Of a stretch of DNA of 64,000 bases, positions 45,213 to 54,586 are shown one piece after another. Source of the DNA: DASZIT01 sp963709665 (GTDB lineage Bacteria; Actinomycetota; Acidimicrobiia; Acidimicrobiales; RAAP-2); assembly GCA_963709665.1 (NCBI GenBank), contig CAVPWU010000002.1, positions 248,001-312,000 on the forward strand, in the 5' to 3' direction. Numbering within the stretch: the first letter of the stretch is position 1; the number at the start of each line of letters is the position of its first letter. Under the pieces are notes generated by a model. The model saw nothing but the letters and a program-made list of their open reading frames with translations. It ran no database searches and was not told where the DNA came from. A program made the translations under genes and the position numbers.

Positions 45213-46562
45213 TCAGACCAGGAAGTCGCGGGCCAGGGCCGTCCACAGCTCGGTGGACAGGCGGAGCGACTCGACATCCACCCGCTCGTCGATGCCGTGG
45301 AACATGGCGGAGTACTCGTCGAAGGTGACCGCCGGGCTGTGGAGCCCGAAGCCGTAGGCGACGCTGCCGAGGGCCCGGAGGTACCGGGCGTCGGTGGCCC
45401 CCACCGTCAGGAACGGCACCGTGGTGCACCCGGGGTAGAAGAGCCGGCTGACCCGTTGGAGGGCGTCCCACAGTGGGGTGTCGATGGGGGAGGCGGTGGA
45501 CGGGTCGGCATGGGGGAAGTCGACGGTGACGTCGTCGGCCAGGTCGCCCACCAGCTCGTGCAGCAGGGCCCGGACGTCGGTCTCGTCCCACCCGGGCAGG
45601 GTCCGGATGTCGATCTGCAGCTCCACCCGGTCGGGGATGACGTTGGTCTTGGACCCGGCGTGCATGACGGTGGGGGCCAGGGTGGTGTGGGTGCAGGCGT
45701 GGGCCTGCCGGGCCAGCCCCAGCATCGGCAGCTGGTCGCAGAACCCGTCGATCCGGTCGGGGTCGAGCAGTGGACCGGTGAACTCGTCGGGAAGCCCGAT
45801 CCCGTCGATGAACCGTCGCCAGGCCTCGTGGAGCTGGGCCTCCGGGCGGTACTCGTCCACCCGCCGGACGATCTCGGCCGCCTTGACCAGGGCGTTGTCC
45901 GTCCGGAGGGGTTGGGAGCCGTGACCCGGGGTGCCGCGCACGGTGAGGGTGGCCCAGAAGACGCCCTTCTCGGCGACGATGACCGGGAGCCGGGTCACGC
46001 CGTCGGTCCCCGGCATCGGGAAGCCGCCCGACTCGGTGATCACGAAGTCGCTCCGGAGGGCGTCGGCCTCGTGCTCGACCAGCCAGCCGGCGCCGAACCG
46101 GCTCAGGGCCTCCTCGTCGGCCACCGCCAGGTAGGTGAGGTCGCCGGTGGGCCGGAAGCCGTCGAGGGCCAGGTGCCGGAAGCCGGTGGCCATGGTGCTG
46201 GTCAGGTTCAGCATGTCGATGGCCCCCCGCCCCCACACCTCGCCGTCGATCAGCTCCCCGCCGAAGGGGTCGTGGGTCCAGTCCTCGCCGGTGGCCGGCA
46301 CCACGTCGGTGTGGCCCATCAGGGTCAGGGAGGGGGCCGACGGGTCGGAGCCCTCGAGCTTGGCCATCAGCGAGCGGCGTCCGGGGTGGGGCTCGTAGAC
46401 CTCGAGGTCGGCGCCGCAGCCCTCGAGGTAGGCCAGGAGGACGTCGGTGCTGCGGACCTCGCCACCCGAATCGTCGGTGCCGTCGTTGACGCAGGCGTTG
46501 CGGATCAGGTGCTGCAGCAGCTCCGTCGTCTCGTGGCGCCGGGCATCCTCGGTGGTCCCCAC
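45213..46562 (-). CDS. M20-family zinc peptidase
   Basis: 449 residues from GTG 46,562. Metal ligands: LTLMGHTDVVPATGEDWTHD, GRGAIDMLNLTSTMATGF, VADEEALSRFGAGWLVEHEA with the catalytic Glu pair, and AMFHGIDERVDVESL with the last His. Between them is the dimerisation domain (VRGTPGHGSQPLRTDNALVK). Such proteins are amino- or carboxypeptidases, acylases or deacetylases; substrate unknown. TAGGAT 6 nt before the start suggests a leaderless message. Confidence 0.9.
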   Translation of the reverse strand: MGTTEDARRHETTELLQHLIRNACVNDGTDDSGGEVRSTDVLLAYLEGCGADLEVYEPHPGRRSLMAKLEGSDPSAPSLTLMGHTDVVPATGEDWTHDPFGGELIDGEVWGRGAIDMLNLTSTMATGFRHLALDGFRPTGDLTYLAVADEEALSRFGAGWLVEHEADALRSDFVITESGGFPMPGTDGVTRLPVIVAEKGVFWATLTVRGTPGHGSQPLRTDNALVKAAEIVRRVDEYRPEAQLHEAWRRFIDGIGLPDEFTGPLLDPDRIDGFCDQLPMLGLARQAHACTHTTLAPTVMHAGSKTNVIPDRVELQIDIRTLPGWDETDVRALLHELVGDLADDVTVDFPHADPSTASPIDTPLWDALQRVSRLFYPGCTTVPFLTVGATDARYLRALGSVAYGFGLHSPAVTFDEYSAMFHGIDERVDVESLRLSTELWTALARDFLV

Positions 46563-46568
46563 CCCCGC

Positions 46569-46574
46569 ATCCTA
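46569..46574 (-). promoter_or_regulatory. -10 box TAGGAT of leaderless M20 peptidase gene
   Basis: TAGGAT on the minus strand, 6 nt before GTG 46,562; no ribosome site. Confidence 0.5.
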
Positions 46575-46624
46575 CGGGGGGATGTCCGGTGGACGTCCGT
46601 CCAGGTGATTGACTGGGAGGGCAC

Positions 46625-47965
46625 ATGGCCACCCAGAACCCACCCCGTCGGCGTATCGTCGTCGACGGTTCCAACATCGCCACCGAGGGTCGGACCCTCC
46701 CCAGCCTGGCGCAGCTCGACGAGGCGATCCGTACCTTCCTGGTCGAATTCCCGGGCTTCACCACCTCCGACGTGACGGTGGTGGTCGACGCCTCGTTCGC
46801 CCACCGGATCGACCCGTCGGAGGTCCCGGCCTTCGAGGAGGCGGTGCTCCACGGTGAGATGGTCACCCCGCCGGCCGGCGCCGTGGGGCGTGGCGACGGG
46901 TTCATCCTCCGGATCGCCGAGAAGTCCGGCGCCCTGGTGCTCTCCAACGACTCCTTCCAGGAGTTCCACGCCGAGCGGCCCTGGCTGTTCGACGACGGGC
47001 GCCTGATCGGCGGCAAGCCGGTGCCCGGCATCGGTTGGGTCTTCACCCCCCGCACCCCGGTCCGGGGCCCCAAGAGCCGGGCGGTGACCAGCCAGTCGCG
47101 CCGGGACGCCCGGGCGGCATCGGCCGCCGACGCCGAGGGTGGCTCGGCGACGACCGTGCCGGAGGACGGAGAGGACGGGACCGACGACGGCCCCGTTCGG
47201 GCTGCCGCCCCGCGCCCGTCCCGGGCCGCCAAGTCGACCAGGGCGGCCAAGGTGGCCAAGCCGACCAAGGCCGCCAAGTCGACCAAGGCCGCCAAGTCGG
47301 ACGTCAAGCCGACCAAGGGCTCCAAGGAGGACGACGCCAAGGTCGCCAAGGCCGGCAGTGCCGGCAAGGGCTCCAAGGCCGCCAAGGGGGAGAGGGCCGC
47401 CAAGGGCTCCAAGGCGGCCAAGGGGGAGAAGGCCGCCAAGGAGTCGAAGCCGGCGAAGGGGGCCAAGGGAGACAAGGCGGCCAAGGCGTCGGGCAAGGCC
47501 GCCAAGGCGTCGACGCCGTCGGCCGACTCGCTCCACCGGGATCCCGGCGTCCCTGCCGACAACGGTGCGGTCCCCGGTCCGGCCGGCGATGCCGGGCCCG
47601 CCCGGCGGGGTCGGGCCGGTGCCGCCCGGGCCGTCAAGGTGCCGGCGACCGCCGCCACACCTCCGGGCCGCAGACCGGCTCCCGAGGCCCCGGCCCTCAA
47701 CGAACCGCTGGCCTTCCTCAACTTCGTGGCCGACCATCCGGTGGGCAGCACGCTGGAGGGCGTGGTCGCCTCGTTCACCTCGCACGGCGCCCACATCGAT
47801 GTCGGCGACATGCGGTGCCACGTGCCCCTCCAGGGCCTGGGGAACCCGCCGCCCATCAAGGCCCGCGACGTGGTCTCCAAGGGGGAGACCCGCGAGTTCG
47901 TGCTGGTGTCGCTCGACCCGGCCCGGCGCCGGGCCGAGCTGGCGCTGCCCGGCATCGCCGGCTGA
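46625..47965 (+). CDS. NYN/Zc3h12a-like putative ribonuclease with Lys/Ala-rich linker and S1-like domain
   Basis: 446 residues, ATG after GGGAGGGC. Residues 1-150 look like a PIN/NYN nuclease: RRIVVDGSNIATEGRTLPSL (first Asp), DVTVVVDASFAHRIDPSEVP, ILRIAEKSGALVLSNDSFQE (third acidic group), WVFTPRTPVRG. Residues 195-310 are a basic Lys/Ala/Ser repeat (AAKGSKAAKGEKAAKESK) like the HU tail. Residues 360-446 look like an S1-type RNA-binding fold: GSTLEGVVASFTSHGAHIDV, MRCHVPLQGLG, REFVLVSLDPARRRAELALP. Inference: an RNA-binding endoribonuclease in RNA decay. Target unknown. Confidence 0.75.
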   Translation: MATQNPPRRRIVVDGSNIATEGRTLPSLAQLDEAIRTFLVEFPGFTTSDVTVVVDASFAHRIDPSEVPAFEEAVLHGEMVTPPAGAVGRGDGFILRIAEKSGALVLSNDSFQEFHAERPWLFDDGRLIGGKPVPGIGWVFTPRTPVRGPKSRAVTSQSRRDARAASAADAEGGSATTVPEDGEDGTDDGPVRAAAPRPSRAAKSTRAAKVAKPTKAAKSTKAAKSDVKPTKGSKEDDAKVAKAGSAGKGSKAAKGERAAKGSKAAKGEKAAKESKPAKGAKGDKAAKASGKAAKASTPSADSLHRDPGVPADNGAVPGPAGDAGPARRGRAGAARAVKVPATAATPPGRRPAPEAPALNEPLAFLNFVADHPVGSTLEGVVASFTSHGAHIDVGDMRCHVPLQGLGNPPPIKARDVVSKGETREFVLVSLDPARRRAELALPGIAG

Positions 47966-48051
47966 CCGCCCCTCCGTGCCGACGCCGGGCGGCGGGTCCA
48001 CCGGACGGCCGGTCCCGCACCCGATGGCCGCCCGGGCCCGTGCGGCACCGG

Positions 48052-48057
48052 TAGCCT
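48052..48057 (+). promoter_or_regulatory. -10 box TAGCCT of leaderless fabZ-like gene
   Basis: TAGCCT lies 7 nt before GTG 48,065; no ribosome site. Confidence 0.55.
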
Positions 48058-48064
48058 CAGGGCC

Positions 48065-48490
48065 GTGCGAGCCGAGGACTACCTTCCCCACCGTCCACCC
48101 TTCCTGTTCGTCAGCGAGCTGCGGACGGTGGAGCCCGGACAGTCGGCGACCGGCGCCTGGCAGCTGACCGGGGACGAGGCGTTCTTCGCCGGGCACTTCC
48201 CCGGCCGGCCCACCCTGCCCGGGGTCCTGATGGTGGAGGCCCTGGCCCAGCTGGGCGGGGTGGCGGTGCTGGCCGATGCGCGGTTCGCCGGCAAGCTCCC
48301 CCTCTTCGGCGGCATCGAGCGGGCCCGGTTCCGGCGGCAGGTCCAGCCCGGTGAGGTGCTCGACCTCGAGGTCACCCTGGGCCGGATGTCGGCCCGGGCG
48401 GGGAAGGGGACCGGTCGGGCCACGGTCGGCGGGGAGCTGGCCTGCGAGGCCGACCTCCTCTTCGTGCTGGTGGACGCCGGGCCGTCCTGA
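48065..48490 (+). CDS. fabZ: FabZ-like 3-hydroxyacyl-ACP dehydratase
   Basis: 141 residues with a hot-dog fold. Dehydrates 3-hydroxyacyl-ACP in fatty acid synthesis. Seen: YLPHRPPFLFVSELRTVEPG and the active-site stretch FFAGHFPGRPTLPGVLMVEA with catalytic His and, in the helix MVEALAQLGG, the Glu; then LFGGIERARFRRQVQPGEVL. In Actinobacteria such proteins may instead belong to (R)-specific hydratase-like pathways, so exact role is unsure. Followed by xthA after 2 bp. Confidence 0.88.
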   Translation: MRAEDYLPHRPPFLFVSELRTVEPGQSATGAWQLTGDEAFFAGHFPGRPTLPGVLMVEALAQLGGVAVLADARFAGKLPLFGGIERARFRRQVQPGEVLDLEVTLGRMSARAGKGTGRATVGGELACEADLLFVLVDAGPS

Positions 48491-48492
48491 CC

Positions 48493-49278
48493 GTGCGCAT
48501 CGCCACCTGGAACGTCAACTCGCTGACCGCCCGCCTCCCCAAGGTGGAGGAGTGGATCGGGTACGCCCGTCCCGACGTCCTCTGCCTCCAGGAGACCAAG
48601 CAGGCCGACGCCGCCTTCCCCCACGGCGCCTTCGCCGCCCTCGGGTACGAGACGGCCCACCACGGTGACGGCCGGTGGAACGGGGTGGCCATCCTCAGCC
48701 GGGTGGGGCTGGAGCACGTGGCCACCGGGCTGGGGCCGGCCCACGACGACCAGGGGACCCGGCTGATCGCCGCCGACTGCGGCGGGGTGCGGGTCCACTC
48801 GGTGTACGTGCCCAACGGCCGCAGCCTCGACGGCGAGCACTACCCGGCCAAGCTGGCCTGGCTGGCCCGCCTGCGGGAGCTGCTGGGCGAGACCTGCGAC
48901 CCGGGGGACCCGGTGGCGGTGTGCGGGGACTTCAACGTGGCCCCCGACGACCGGGACGTCTGGGACGTCAGCCAGTTCGAGGGGGCGACCCACGTCAGCC
49001 CCCCCGAGCGCCAGGCGGTGGCCGACCTCGAGGCGTGGGGGCTGGTCGACGTCTTCCGGCGCCTGTACGACGAGGACGGCCTCTACACCTGGTGGGACTA
49101 CCGCGGGGGCGCCTTCCACCGTCACCACGGGCTCCGCATCGATCTGGTCCTGGTCAGCCAGGTCCTGGCCGACCGGACGACGTGGGCGCTGATCGACCGG
49201 GCGGCCCGCTACGCCGGTCCGGACGGAGCCAAGCCCTCCGACCACACCCCGGTGCTCATCGACACCTCGGTGGGCTGA
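48493..49278 (+). CDS. xthA: Exodeoxyribonuclease III
   Basis: 261 residues from GTG 48,493. Base-excision repair AP endonuclease and 3' exonuclease. Seen: RIATWNVNSLTARLPKVEEW, PDVLCLQETKQADAAFP with the metal Glu, RWNGVAILSR, VYVPNGRSLDGEHYPAKLAW, VAVCGDFNVAPDDRDVWDVS, YTWWDYRGGAF, RIDLVLVSQVL and KPSDHTPVLIDT with the catalytic Asp-His. Complete. Confidence 0.93.
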   Translation: MRIATWNVNSLTARLPKVEEWIGYARPDVLCLQETKQADAAFPHGAFAALGYETAHHGDGRWNGVAILSRVGLEHVATGLGPAHDDQGTRLIAADCGGVRVHSVYVPNGRSLDGEHYPAKLAWLARLRELLGETCDPGDPVAVCGDFNVAPDDRDVWDVSQFEGATHVSPPERQAVADLEAWGLVDVFRRLYDEDGLYTWWDYRGGAFHRHHGLRIDLVLVSQVLADRTTWALIDRAARYAGPDGAKPSDHTPVLIDTSVG

Positions 49279-49338
49279 CGTCCCGCCCGGTCCGGGCCGA
49301 CCGGCCCGGGCGGGTCCGGTGACCCGAGCCGGTCGCCG

Positions 49339-50916
49339 CTACCGGCGGAGGCCGGCCCGGATGGCGGCGATCCGCCGGACCGCCTCCTCGGGGTCGGTCC
49401 GCCCGGTGCCGGCGGACGACTCGACGGCCAACGCCGCCAGCCACGGGGAGGGGGCCCGGTCCACCGCCCGTCCGCCCATCTCGCGGCGGCGCGCCCACGA
49501 GCAGTGGAGCTCCCGGCCCGCCCGGGTGCAGGCCACGTAGAGCAGGCGCCGCTCCTCGTCGAGCGACCCGCCCGTGGTGGCGTGGACGATGGGGACGTAC
49601 CCCGCCTCCACCCCCACCACCGCCACCCACTCCCACTCGAGCCCCTTGGCCCGGTGGAAGGTGGCCAGTTCCACGGCGTCGTCGGCGGCGGGGGCGGTGC
49701 TCCCTCCCCCGGGGAGCCCGGTGGCCCGGTCCTCGGCCGACGGCGTCCGACGGGAGGGGATCCCGGCCCGGCGGAGGGCGGCGGCCACCGCCACCAGCTG
49801 GTCGTTGGTCCGGGCCAGGACGGCGTGCTCCGACCAGCGCCGTCCGGCCCCGGCGCTGGTCGCCATCAGGGAGGCCACCCCGTCGGCCTCGGCGGTGCCG
49901 TCGTCGTAGGCGGTGACCACCGGCCTCGGGCCGTCGGGGGCGGCGGAACGCGGGATGCCGTCGGCCACCGGGCCGAGGGCGGCGGCGGCCACCGCCACCA
50001 CCTGGGGGCTGCAGCGGTGGTTGAGGTCGAGCCGGACCACCTCCATCCCCGGGAGCAGGGCCGGGAGCCGGGCCAGCAGCGTGGGGTCCGCCCCGTTCCA
50101 CCCGTAGATGGCCTGGTGGGGGTCGCCCACCACCGTGAGGTCCCGGCGGTCGCCCATCACCGCCCGGACCAGTCGGAACTGGGCGGGGTTCACGTCCTGG
50201 AACTCGTCGACCGACAGGTGCCGGTAGCGCCACCGCACCCCCTCGGCGAAGGCCGGGTCCCGCTCGATCAGGTCGGCGGCCCGGGCCAGGACGTCGTCGA
50301 GGTCGAGGGCGTGCCGACGGGCCAGGGCCGCCTCGTAGCTCCGGAAGTGGTCGGCCACCCGGTCGGCCGGCAGCGGCAGGGCGCGTCCGGCGGCGGAGGC
50401 GGCCGGCGCGTAGGTCTCCGGGGTGAGGCAGCGCGCCTTGGCCCAGCCGATCTCCGCGTCGACCAGCGGCGCCGTCGACCGGTCGCCGGTGACCTCCCCC
50501 ACCAGGGCCACCCGGTGCTCGAGCACCGAGACGGGCGGCTGCCGGGCGTCGAGGGCCTGGCGGCGCAGGAGGGTCAGGGCCAGCTGGTGGAGCGTGCCGG
50601 CGCGGACCCCGGGGCCCGGGGGTGCCCCCGAGGTGGTCGATCCGGCCACCGGCACCCCGAGCCGGCGCATGCGGCCCCGGAGCTCCAGGGCCGCCCTGCG
50701 GGTGAAGGTGCAGACCACCGTGTGGTCGGCCTCGGCGGTGCCATCGGCGATGCGTCGGGCCGCCCGCAGGGTGAGCACCCGGGTCTTTCCGGATCCCGCC
50801 CCGGCCAGGACGGCCAGGGCCTCGGCCGGGGACTCGACCGCCTGCCGCTGCTCGTCGTTGAGGCCGGCCAGGGCACCGGCCAGCGGGCCGGGTCGATCCG
50901 GCCCGGGCCCGGTCAC
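49339..50916 (-). CDS. UvrD/PcrA-like superfamily 1 DNA helicase
   Basis: About 525 residues, shorter than UvrD (700+). Motifs: Q motif LAGLNDEQRQAVESPAEALA, Walker A LAGAGSGKTRVLTLRAA, Ia VCTFTRRAALELRGRM, Walker B LSVDEFQDVNPAQFRLVRAV, III TVVGDPHQAIYGWNGADP, IV LDLNHRCSPQVVAVA, V LATFHRAKGLEWEWVAVVGV and VI RRLLYVACTRAGRELHCSWA. The C-terminus is cut short after motif VI. Start GTG 50,916 is the only in-frame choice near a minus-strand TAGCCT box at 50,954-50,959. Role in repair or recombination. Confidence 0.9.
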   Translation of the reverse strand: MTGPGPDRPGPLAGALAGLNDEQRQAVESPAEALAVLAGAGSGKTRVLTLRAARRIADGTAEADHTVVCTFTRRAALELRGRMRRLGVPVAGSTTSGAPPGPGVRAGTLHQLALTLLRRQALDARQPPVSVLEHRVALVGEVTGDRSTAPLVDAEIGWAKARCLTPETYAPAASAAGRALPLPADRVADHFRSYEAALARRHALDLDDVLARAADLIERDPAFAEGVRWRYRHLSVDEFQDVNPAQFRLVRAVMGDRRDLTVVGDPHQAIYGWNGADPTLLARLPALLPGMEVVRLDLNHRCSPQVVAVAAAALGPVADGIPRSAAPDGPRPVVTAYDDGTAEADGVASLMATSAGAGRRWSEHAVLARTNDQLVAVAAALRRAGIPSRRTPSAEDRATGLPGGGSTAPAADDAVELATFHRAKGLEWEWVAVVGVEAGYVPIVHATTGGSLDEERRLLYVACTRAGRELHCSWARRREMGGRAVDRAPSPWLAALAVESSAGTGRTDPEEAVRRIAAIRAGLRR

Positions 50917-50963
50917 CAGGGCCGCCGGCGGTCGAAAGGTTCCACAGCCGGCGAGGCTATCGG

Positions 50964-50969
50964 TAGGGT
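50964..50969 (+). promoter_or_regulatory. -10 box TAGGGT deciding the start of the hydrolase gene
   Basis: TAGGGT lies 6 nt before GTG 50,976. A nearer GTG at 50,970 abuts the box and would lie ahead of the expected transcript start. Back to back with a minus-strand TAGCCT (50,959-50,954). Confidence 0.5.
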
Positions 50970-50975
50970 GTGCCG

Positions 50976-51743
50976 GTGCTGACGTCGTTCGCCGGAGGTC
51001 GCCTGTTCGGGGCCGCCTGGGGTGGGTCCCCGGCCCCGGTGGTGGCGCTCCACGGCTGGCAGCGCACCCACCGCGACTTCGAGGCGGCCTTCGGCGGCCC
51101 CGCCGGCGCCGGTGGCCTCGGGGTGGTGGCCGTCGACCTGTTCGGCTTCGGGGCCACGCCGGCTCCCCCCGAGCCGTGGGGCTCGCCCGGGTACGCCGAG
51201 CACCTGCTGCCACTCCTCGACGGGGACGCCGTCGCCGAGCGCCTCACCGTGGTGGGCCACTCGTTCGGCGGCCGGGTGGCGGTCCGCCTGGCCCGCCTGG
51301 CCCCCGACCGGATCGAGCGCCTGGTGCTGACCGGCGTGCCGCTCCTCGACCGCCGGGGGCGGCGGAGCACCCCGGCCCCCGCCTACCGGCTGGGGCGGCG
51401 CCTCCACCGGATGGGCCTGGTGGGGGAGGAACGGATGGAGGCCCTCCGTCAGAAGTACGGATCGCCCGACTACCGGGCGGCCCAGGGGGTGGTCCGCGGG
51501 GTGTTCGTGGCCCTGATGGCCGAGTCGTACGTCGACGACATGGCCGCGGTGACCTGCCCGGTCGACCTGGTGTGGGGGAGTGACGACGACCAGGTGCCGG
51601 TGGAGGTGGCCGAGCGGGCCCGGGAGGTGTTCCCGAACGCCACCCTCCAGGTGCTGCCCGGGGTCGGGCACCTGGTGCCGACCGAGGCCCCGGACGCCCT
51701 CCGGGAGGCGGTCCTGGCCGGCCACGCGGCCGGACCGGCGTGA
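50976..51743 (+). CDS. Alpha/beta hydrolase
   Basis: 255 residues. PVVALHGWQRTHRDFEAAFG (oxyanion HGW), VVAVDLFGFGATPAPP, nucleophile LTVVGHSFGGRVAVRLARL, late acid DLVWGSDDDQVPVEVAERA, and His in LPGVGHLVPTEAPDALREA. Similar to many small esterases; substrate unknown. GTGA overlap with the MurF-like ligase suggests a shared operon and perhaps a cell-wall link. Confidence 0.87.
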   Translation: MLTSFAGGRLFGAAWGGSPAPVVALHGWQRTHRDFEAAFGGPAGAGGLGVVAVDLFGFGATPAPPEPWGSPGYAEHLLPLLDGDAVAERLTVVGHSFGGRVAVRLARLAPDRIERLVLTGVPLLDRRGRRSTPAPAYRLGRRLHRMGLVGEERMEALRQKYGSPDYRAAQGVVRGVFVALMAESYVDDMAAVTCPVDLVWGSDDDQVPVEVAERAREVFPNATLQVLPGVGHLVPTEAPDALREAVLAGHAAGPA

Positions 51744-53391
51744 TCGGGGCCCCGACCGTCGCCCTGACCCTGGGCTGCCAGCACCGGGGGCTGGCCTGGG
51801 TGACGGTGGGCGCCTGCGTCCTGGCCTGCCTGCCGGCCGGCCTCCGCTGGCTGCGGGTGGCCCAGCGGGAGCACTACCTGGCCGGGTCGTGCACGCGGTT
51901 CGCCGCCCGGTGGTGGACGGTGACCCCGGCCAACGCCGTCGGCGCCCTGGTGGCGGTGGCGGCCGGCCTGGCCACGCTGGTGTGGCCGGTCGCCGGGGTG
52001 GTGGCCGCCGCCGTGGTGGCCGCCGGACCCCTCGGCCTCTCGCTCCGGGGGCGGACCTCCCCACTGGCCTGGACGCGCCGCCTGCGCACGCTGGCCGCCG
52101 TCTGGGCGGTGCTCGAGGTGATCGTGGTGGTGGTCGGGATCCTGGCCGGACCGGCGGCGGTGGTGGCGGTGGCGGCCGCCCTGGCCGTCCCGTTCCTGGT
52201 CGACCTGGCCTGCGCCCTGGCCTCCCCGGTGGAGGGGCGGCTGGCCGGCCGGTTCGTGGACCAGGCCGCCGCCCGCCTGGCCCGGGTGGCCCCGACGGTG
52301 GTGGGGGTCACCGGTTCCTACGGGAAGACCTCCACCAAGAACCACATCGCCCACCTGGTGAAGGGCTCGCGGTCGGTGGTGGCCACCCCGGCCAGCTTCA
52401 ACAACCGGGCCGGCCTGGCCCGGGCCATCAACGAGCACCTGGCCGACGGGACCGAGGTCTTCGTGGCCGAGATGGGCACCTACGGTCCGGGAGAGATCGC
52501 CGACCTGTGCCGCTGGTGCCCGCCGGAGGTGGCGGTCCTCACCGCCATCGGGCCCGTCCACCTCGAGCGGTTCGGCACCGAGGAGCGGATCGTCGAGGCC
52601 AAGGCGGAGATCGCCGGGCCGGCCCGCTGCGTGGTGCTCCAGGTCGACGATCCCCGCCTGGCCGCCCTGGCCGACCGGCTGGAGGCGGGGGGCAAGCAGG
52701 TGGTGCGGTGCTCGGGGTCCGACCCCGCCGCCGACATCTGCGTGGCACGGGTGTCGGCGGTGGGGGGCACCCCCGGGCCCGGGGGGAGGCGGTCGACGTC
52801 ACGGTGGCGGGGGAGGTCCTGGCCACGGCGGTGGCGGTGCCCACCGGGACCCAGCCGACCAACCTGGCCTGCGCGCTGGCGGTGGCGCTGGCCGTGGGTG
52901 TCGACGGCCCCATCGCGGTGGAACGCCTGGCCGACCTGCCGCCGGTGGACCACCGCCTCCAGGCGGTGCCGTCGGCGGCGGGGTTCGCGGTGCTCGACGA
53001 CACCTACAACTCCAATCCGGCCGGGGCACGGGCCGCGCTGGCCGCCCTCCGGGCGGTGGGCGGAGGCGGTCGCCGGGTGGTGGTCACCCCGGGCATGGTG
53101 GAGCTGGGGTCCCGGCAGCGCCAGGAGAACCGCCGGTTCGGCGCCGCCATCGCCGGGTCGGCCGACGACCTGGTGGTGGTGGGCCGGACCAACCGTCGGG
53201 CGTTGGTGGCCGGGGCCACCGGCGGGGACTCCGCCGTCCCCGGGCCCTCCGGGGACGGCCCGGGAGCTCCACCCCGGGTGGCGGTGACCCTGGTCCCCGA
53301 CCGCCCGGCGGCCGTCGACTGGGTGCGTGCCCGGCTGGGCCCGGGGGACGCCGTGCTGTACGAGAACGACCTACCGGACCACTACCCTTAG
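51740..53391 (+). CDS. MurF-like Mur ligase with N-terminal membrane domain (one frameshift)
   Basis: About 550 residues. The first 190 form a membrane part with five or so helices (ANAVGALVAVAAGLATLVWP, GVVAAAVVAAGPLGLSL, VLEVIVVVVGILAGPAAVVA). Then a Mur ligase: ATP site VVGVTGSYGKTSTKNHIAHL, NNRAGLARAINEHL, VAEMGTYGPGEIADLC, VLTAIGPVHLERFGTEERIV, and after one indel in GGGCCCGGGGGG near 52,780, QPTNLACALAVALAVG, LDDTYNSNPAGARAALAAL and VVTPGMVELGSRQ. MurF joins D-Ala-D-Ala to the peptidoglycan precursor; a Ddl-like ligase lies next. Membrane fusion is unusual for classical MurF. Exact substrate is inference. Confidence 0.83.
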
Positions 53392-53468
53392 GCGACCGCA
53401 CGGGTGTCGCGGACCGCTTCCGGCGGACCGGTGCCGGCGCCCACCCCGATCGGAGGAACCGAACCACT

Positions 53469-54581
53469 GTGTCCGAAGTCGCCGTCATCCTGGGAGGACC
53501 CTCACCCGAGCACGACGTCAGCGTGCTCACCGGCCTGCAGGCCGCCCGGGCGCTGAGCGGCACCGGTCAGGCGGAGGTCCGTGCCCTCTACTGGTCGAAG
53601 ACCGGTGAGTGGTTCGCCGTCGACCCCACCCTGGAGGCCGAGTCGTTCCTCGACGGTGTCCCCCGGGGGTCCGCCCGGCTGCAGCTGGTGGCCGGGCCCG
53701 GTGGTGGCTTCGCCGAGGTGGGGGGGCGGCTGGGCCGGCCGAAGCCGTTCGACCTCGACGCCGTGGTGATGTGCTGCCACGGGGGCCCGGGGGAGGACGG
53801 GACCCTCCAGGCCGTCCTCGACCTGGCCGGCATCGCCTACACCGGCCCCACCGTGGCCGGGGCGGCGGTGGGCATGGACAAGCTGGCCTTCGGAGCCCTG
53901 GTGGCCGACGCCGGGCTCCCCACCCTGCCCCGCACGTTGCTCACCGCCGACTCGGTGCCCCCGGACTTCCCCGGCCCCTACATCGTCAAGCCCCGCTTCG
54001 GCGGCTCCTCGATCGGGATCGACGTGGTCCAGGACCTGGACACCGCCCGGGCGCGCCTGTCGGCCAACCCCCACCTCCGGTCGGGGGCGGTGGTCGAGCC
54101 CTACCGGCCCGACCTCGGGGACCTGCAGGTGGCGGTGCGGAGCTGGCCCGAGCTCCGGCTGTCGGCCATCGAGCGCCCACTGCGGACCTCGGGATCGTCG
54201 GACATCCTCGACTACCGCGACAAGTACGTGGCCGGCGAGGGGATGGCCGGGGCGCCGCGCGAGCTCCCGGCCCGGATCCCACCGGCCCTCGAGGCGGGGA
54301 TCCGGGCGGCAGCCGCCACCGTGGCCGATGTCGCCGGGGTACGGGGGGTGGCCCGGATCGACTTCCTGGCCGACGACGACGGGTTCGTGGTCAACGAGGT
54401 GAACACCATCCCCGGCTCGCTGGCCCGCTACCTGTGGGTCGACCCGGTGGTGCCCTTCGGGGACCTGCTGGCCGACCTGTTGGACGAGGCCCGGCAGCGG
54501 CCGACCCACTCCTACACGGCGGCGGGGGCCGATGCCACCGTCCTCCGGTCGGCCGGATCCATCGCCGGAAAGCTGGGCTGA
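53469..54581 (+). CDS. ddl: D-alanine--D-alanine ligase-like ATP-grasp enzyme
   Basis: 370 residues, GTG after GGAGGAACC. Seen: VSEVAVILGGPSPEHDVSVL with the SxEHxVS N-terminal motif, VVMCCHGGPGEDGTLQAVLD, GIAYTGPTVAGAAVGMDKLA, ATP-grasp PGPYIVKPRFGGSSIGIDVV, RGVARIDFLADDDGFVVNEV and NTIPGSLARYLWVDP. All Ddl landmarks are present, though the central part is diverged (for example SSDILDYRDKYVAGEGMA instead of FYDYEAKY), so a related dipeptide substrate is possible. Follows the MurF-like ligase by 78 bp. Confidence 0.86.
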   Translation: MSEVAVILGGPSPEHDVSVLTGLQAARALSGTGQAEVRALYWSKTGEWFAVDPTLEAESFLDGVPRGSARLQLVAGPGGGFAEVGGRLGRPKPFDLDAVVMCCHGGPGEDGTLQAVLDLAGIAYTGPTVAGAAVGMDKLAFGALVADAGLPTLPRTLLTADSVPPDFPGPYIVKPRFGGSSIGIDVVQDLDTARARLSANPHLRSGAVVEPYRPDLGDLQVAVRSWPELRLSAIERPLRTSGSSDILDYRDKYVAGEGMAGAPRELPARIPPALEAGIRAAAATVADVAGVRGVARIDFLADDDGFVVNEVNTIPGSLARYLWVDPVVPFGDLLADLLDEARQRPTHSYTAAGADATVLRSAGSIAGKLG

Positions 54582-54586
54582 AACGG

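Noticed and set aside
44971..48048. A 1025-codon open frame on the minus strand over kgd, the M20 gene and the NYN gene
   Set aside because: Low-complexity Arg/Pro/Ala composition without motifs; the plus- or minus-strand genes beneath it are well supported.
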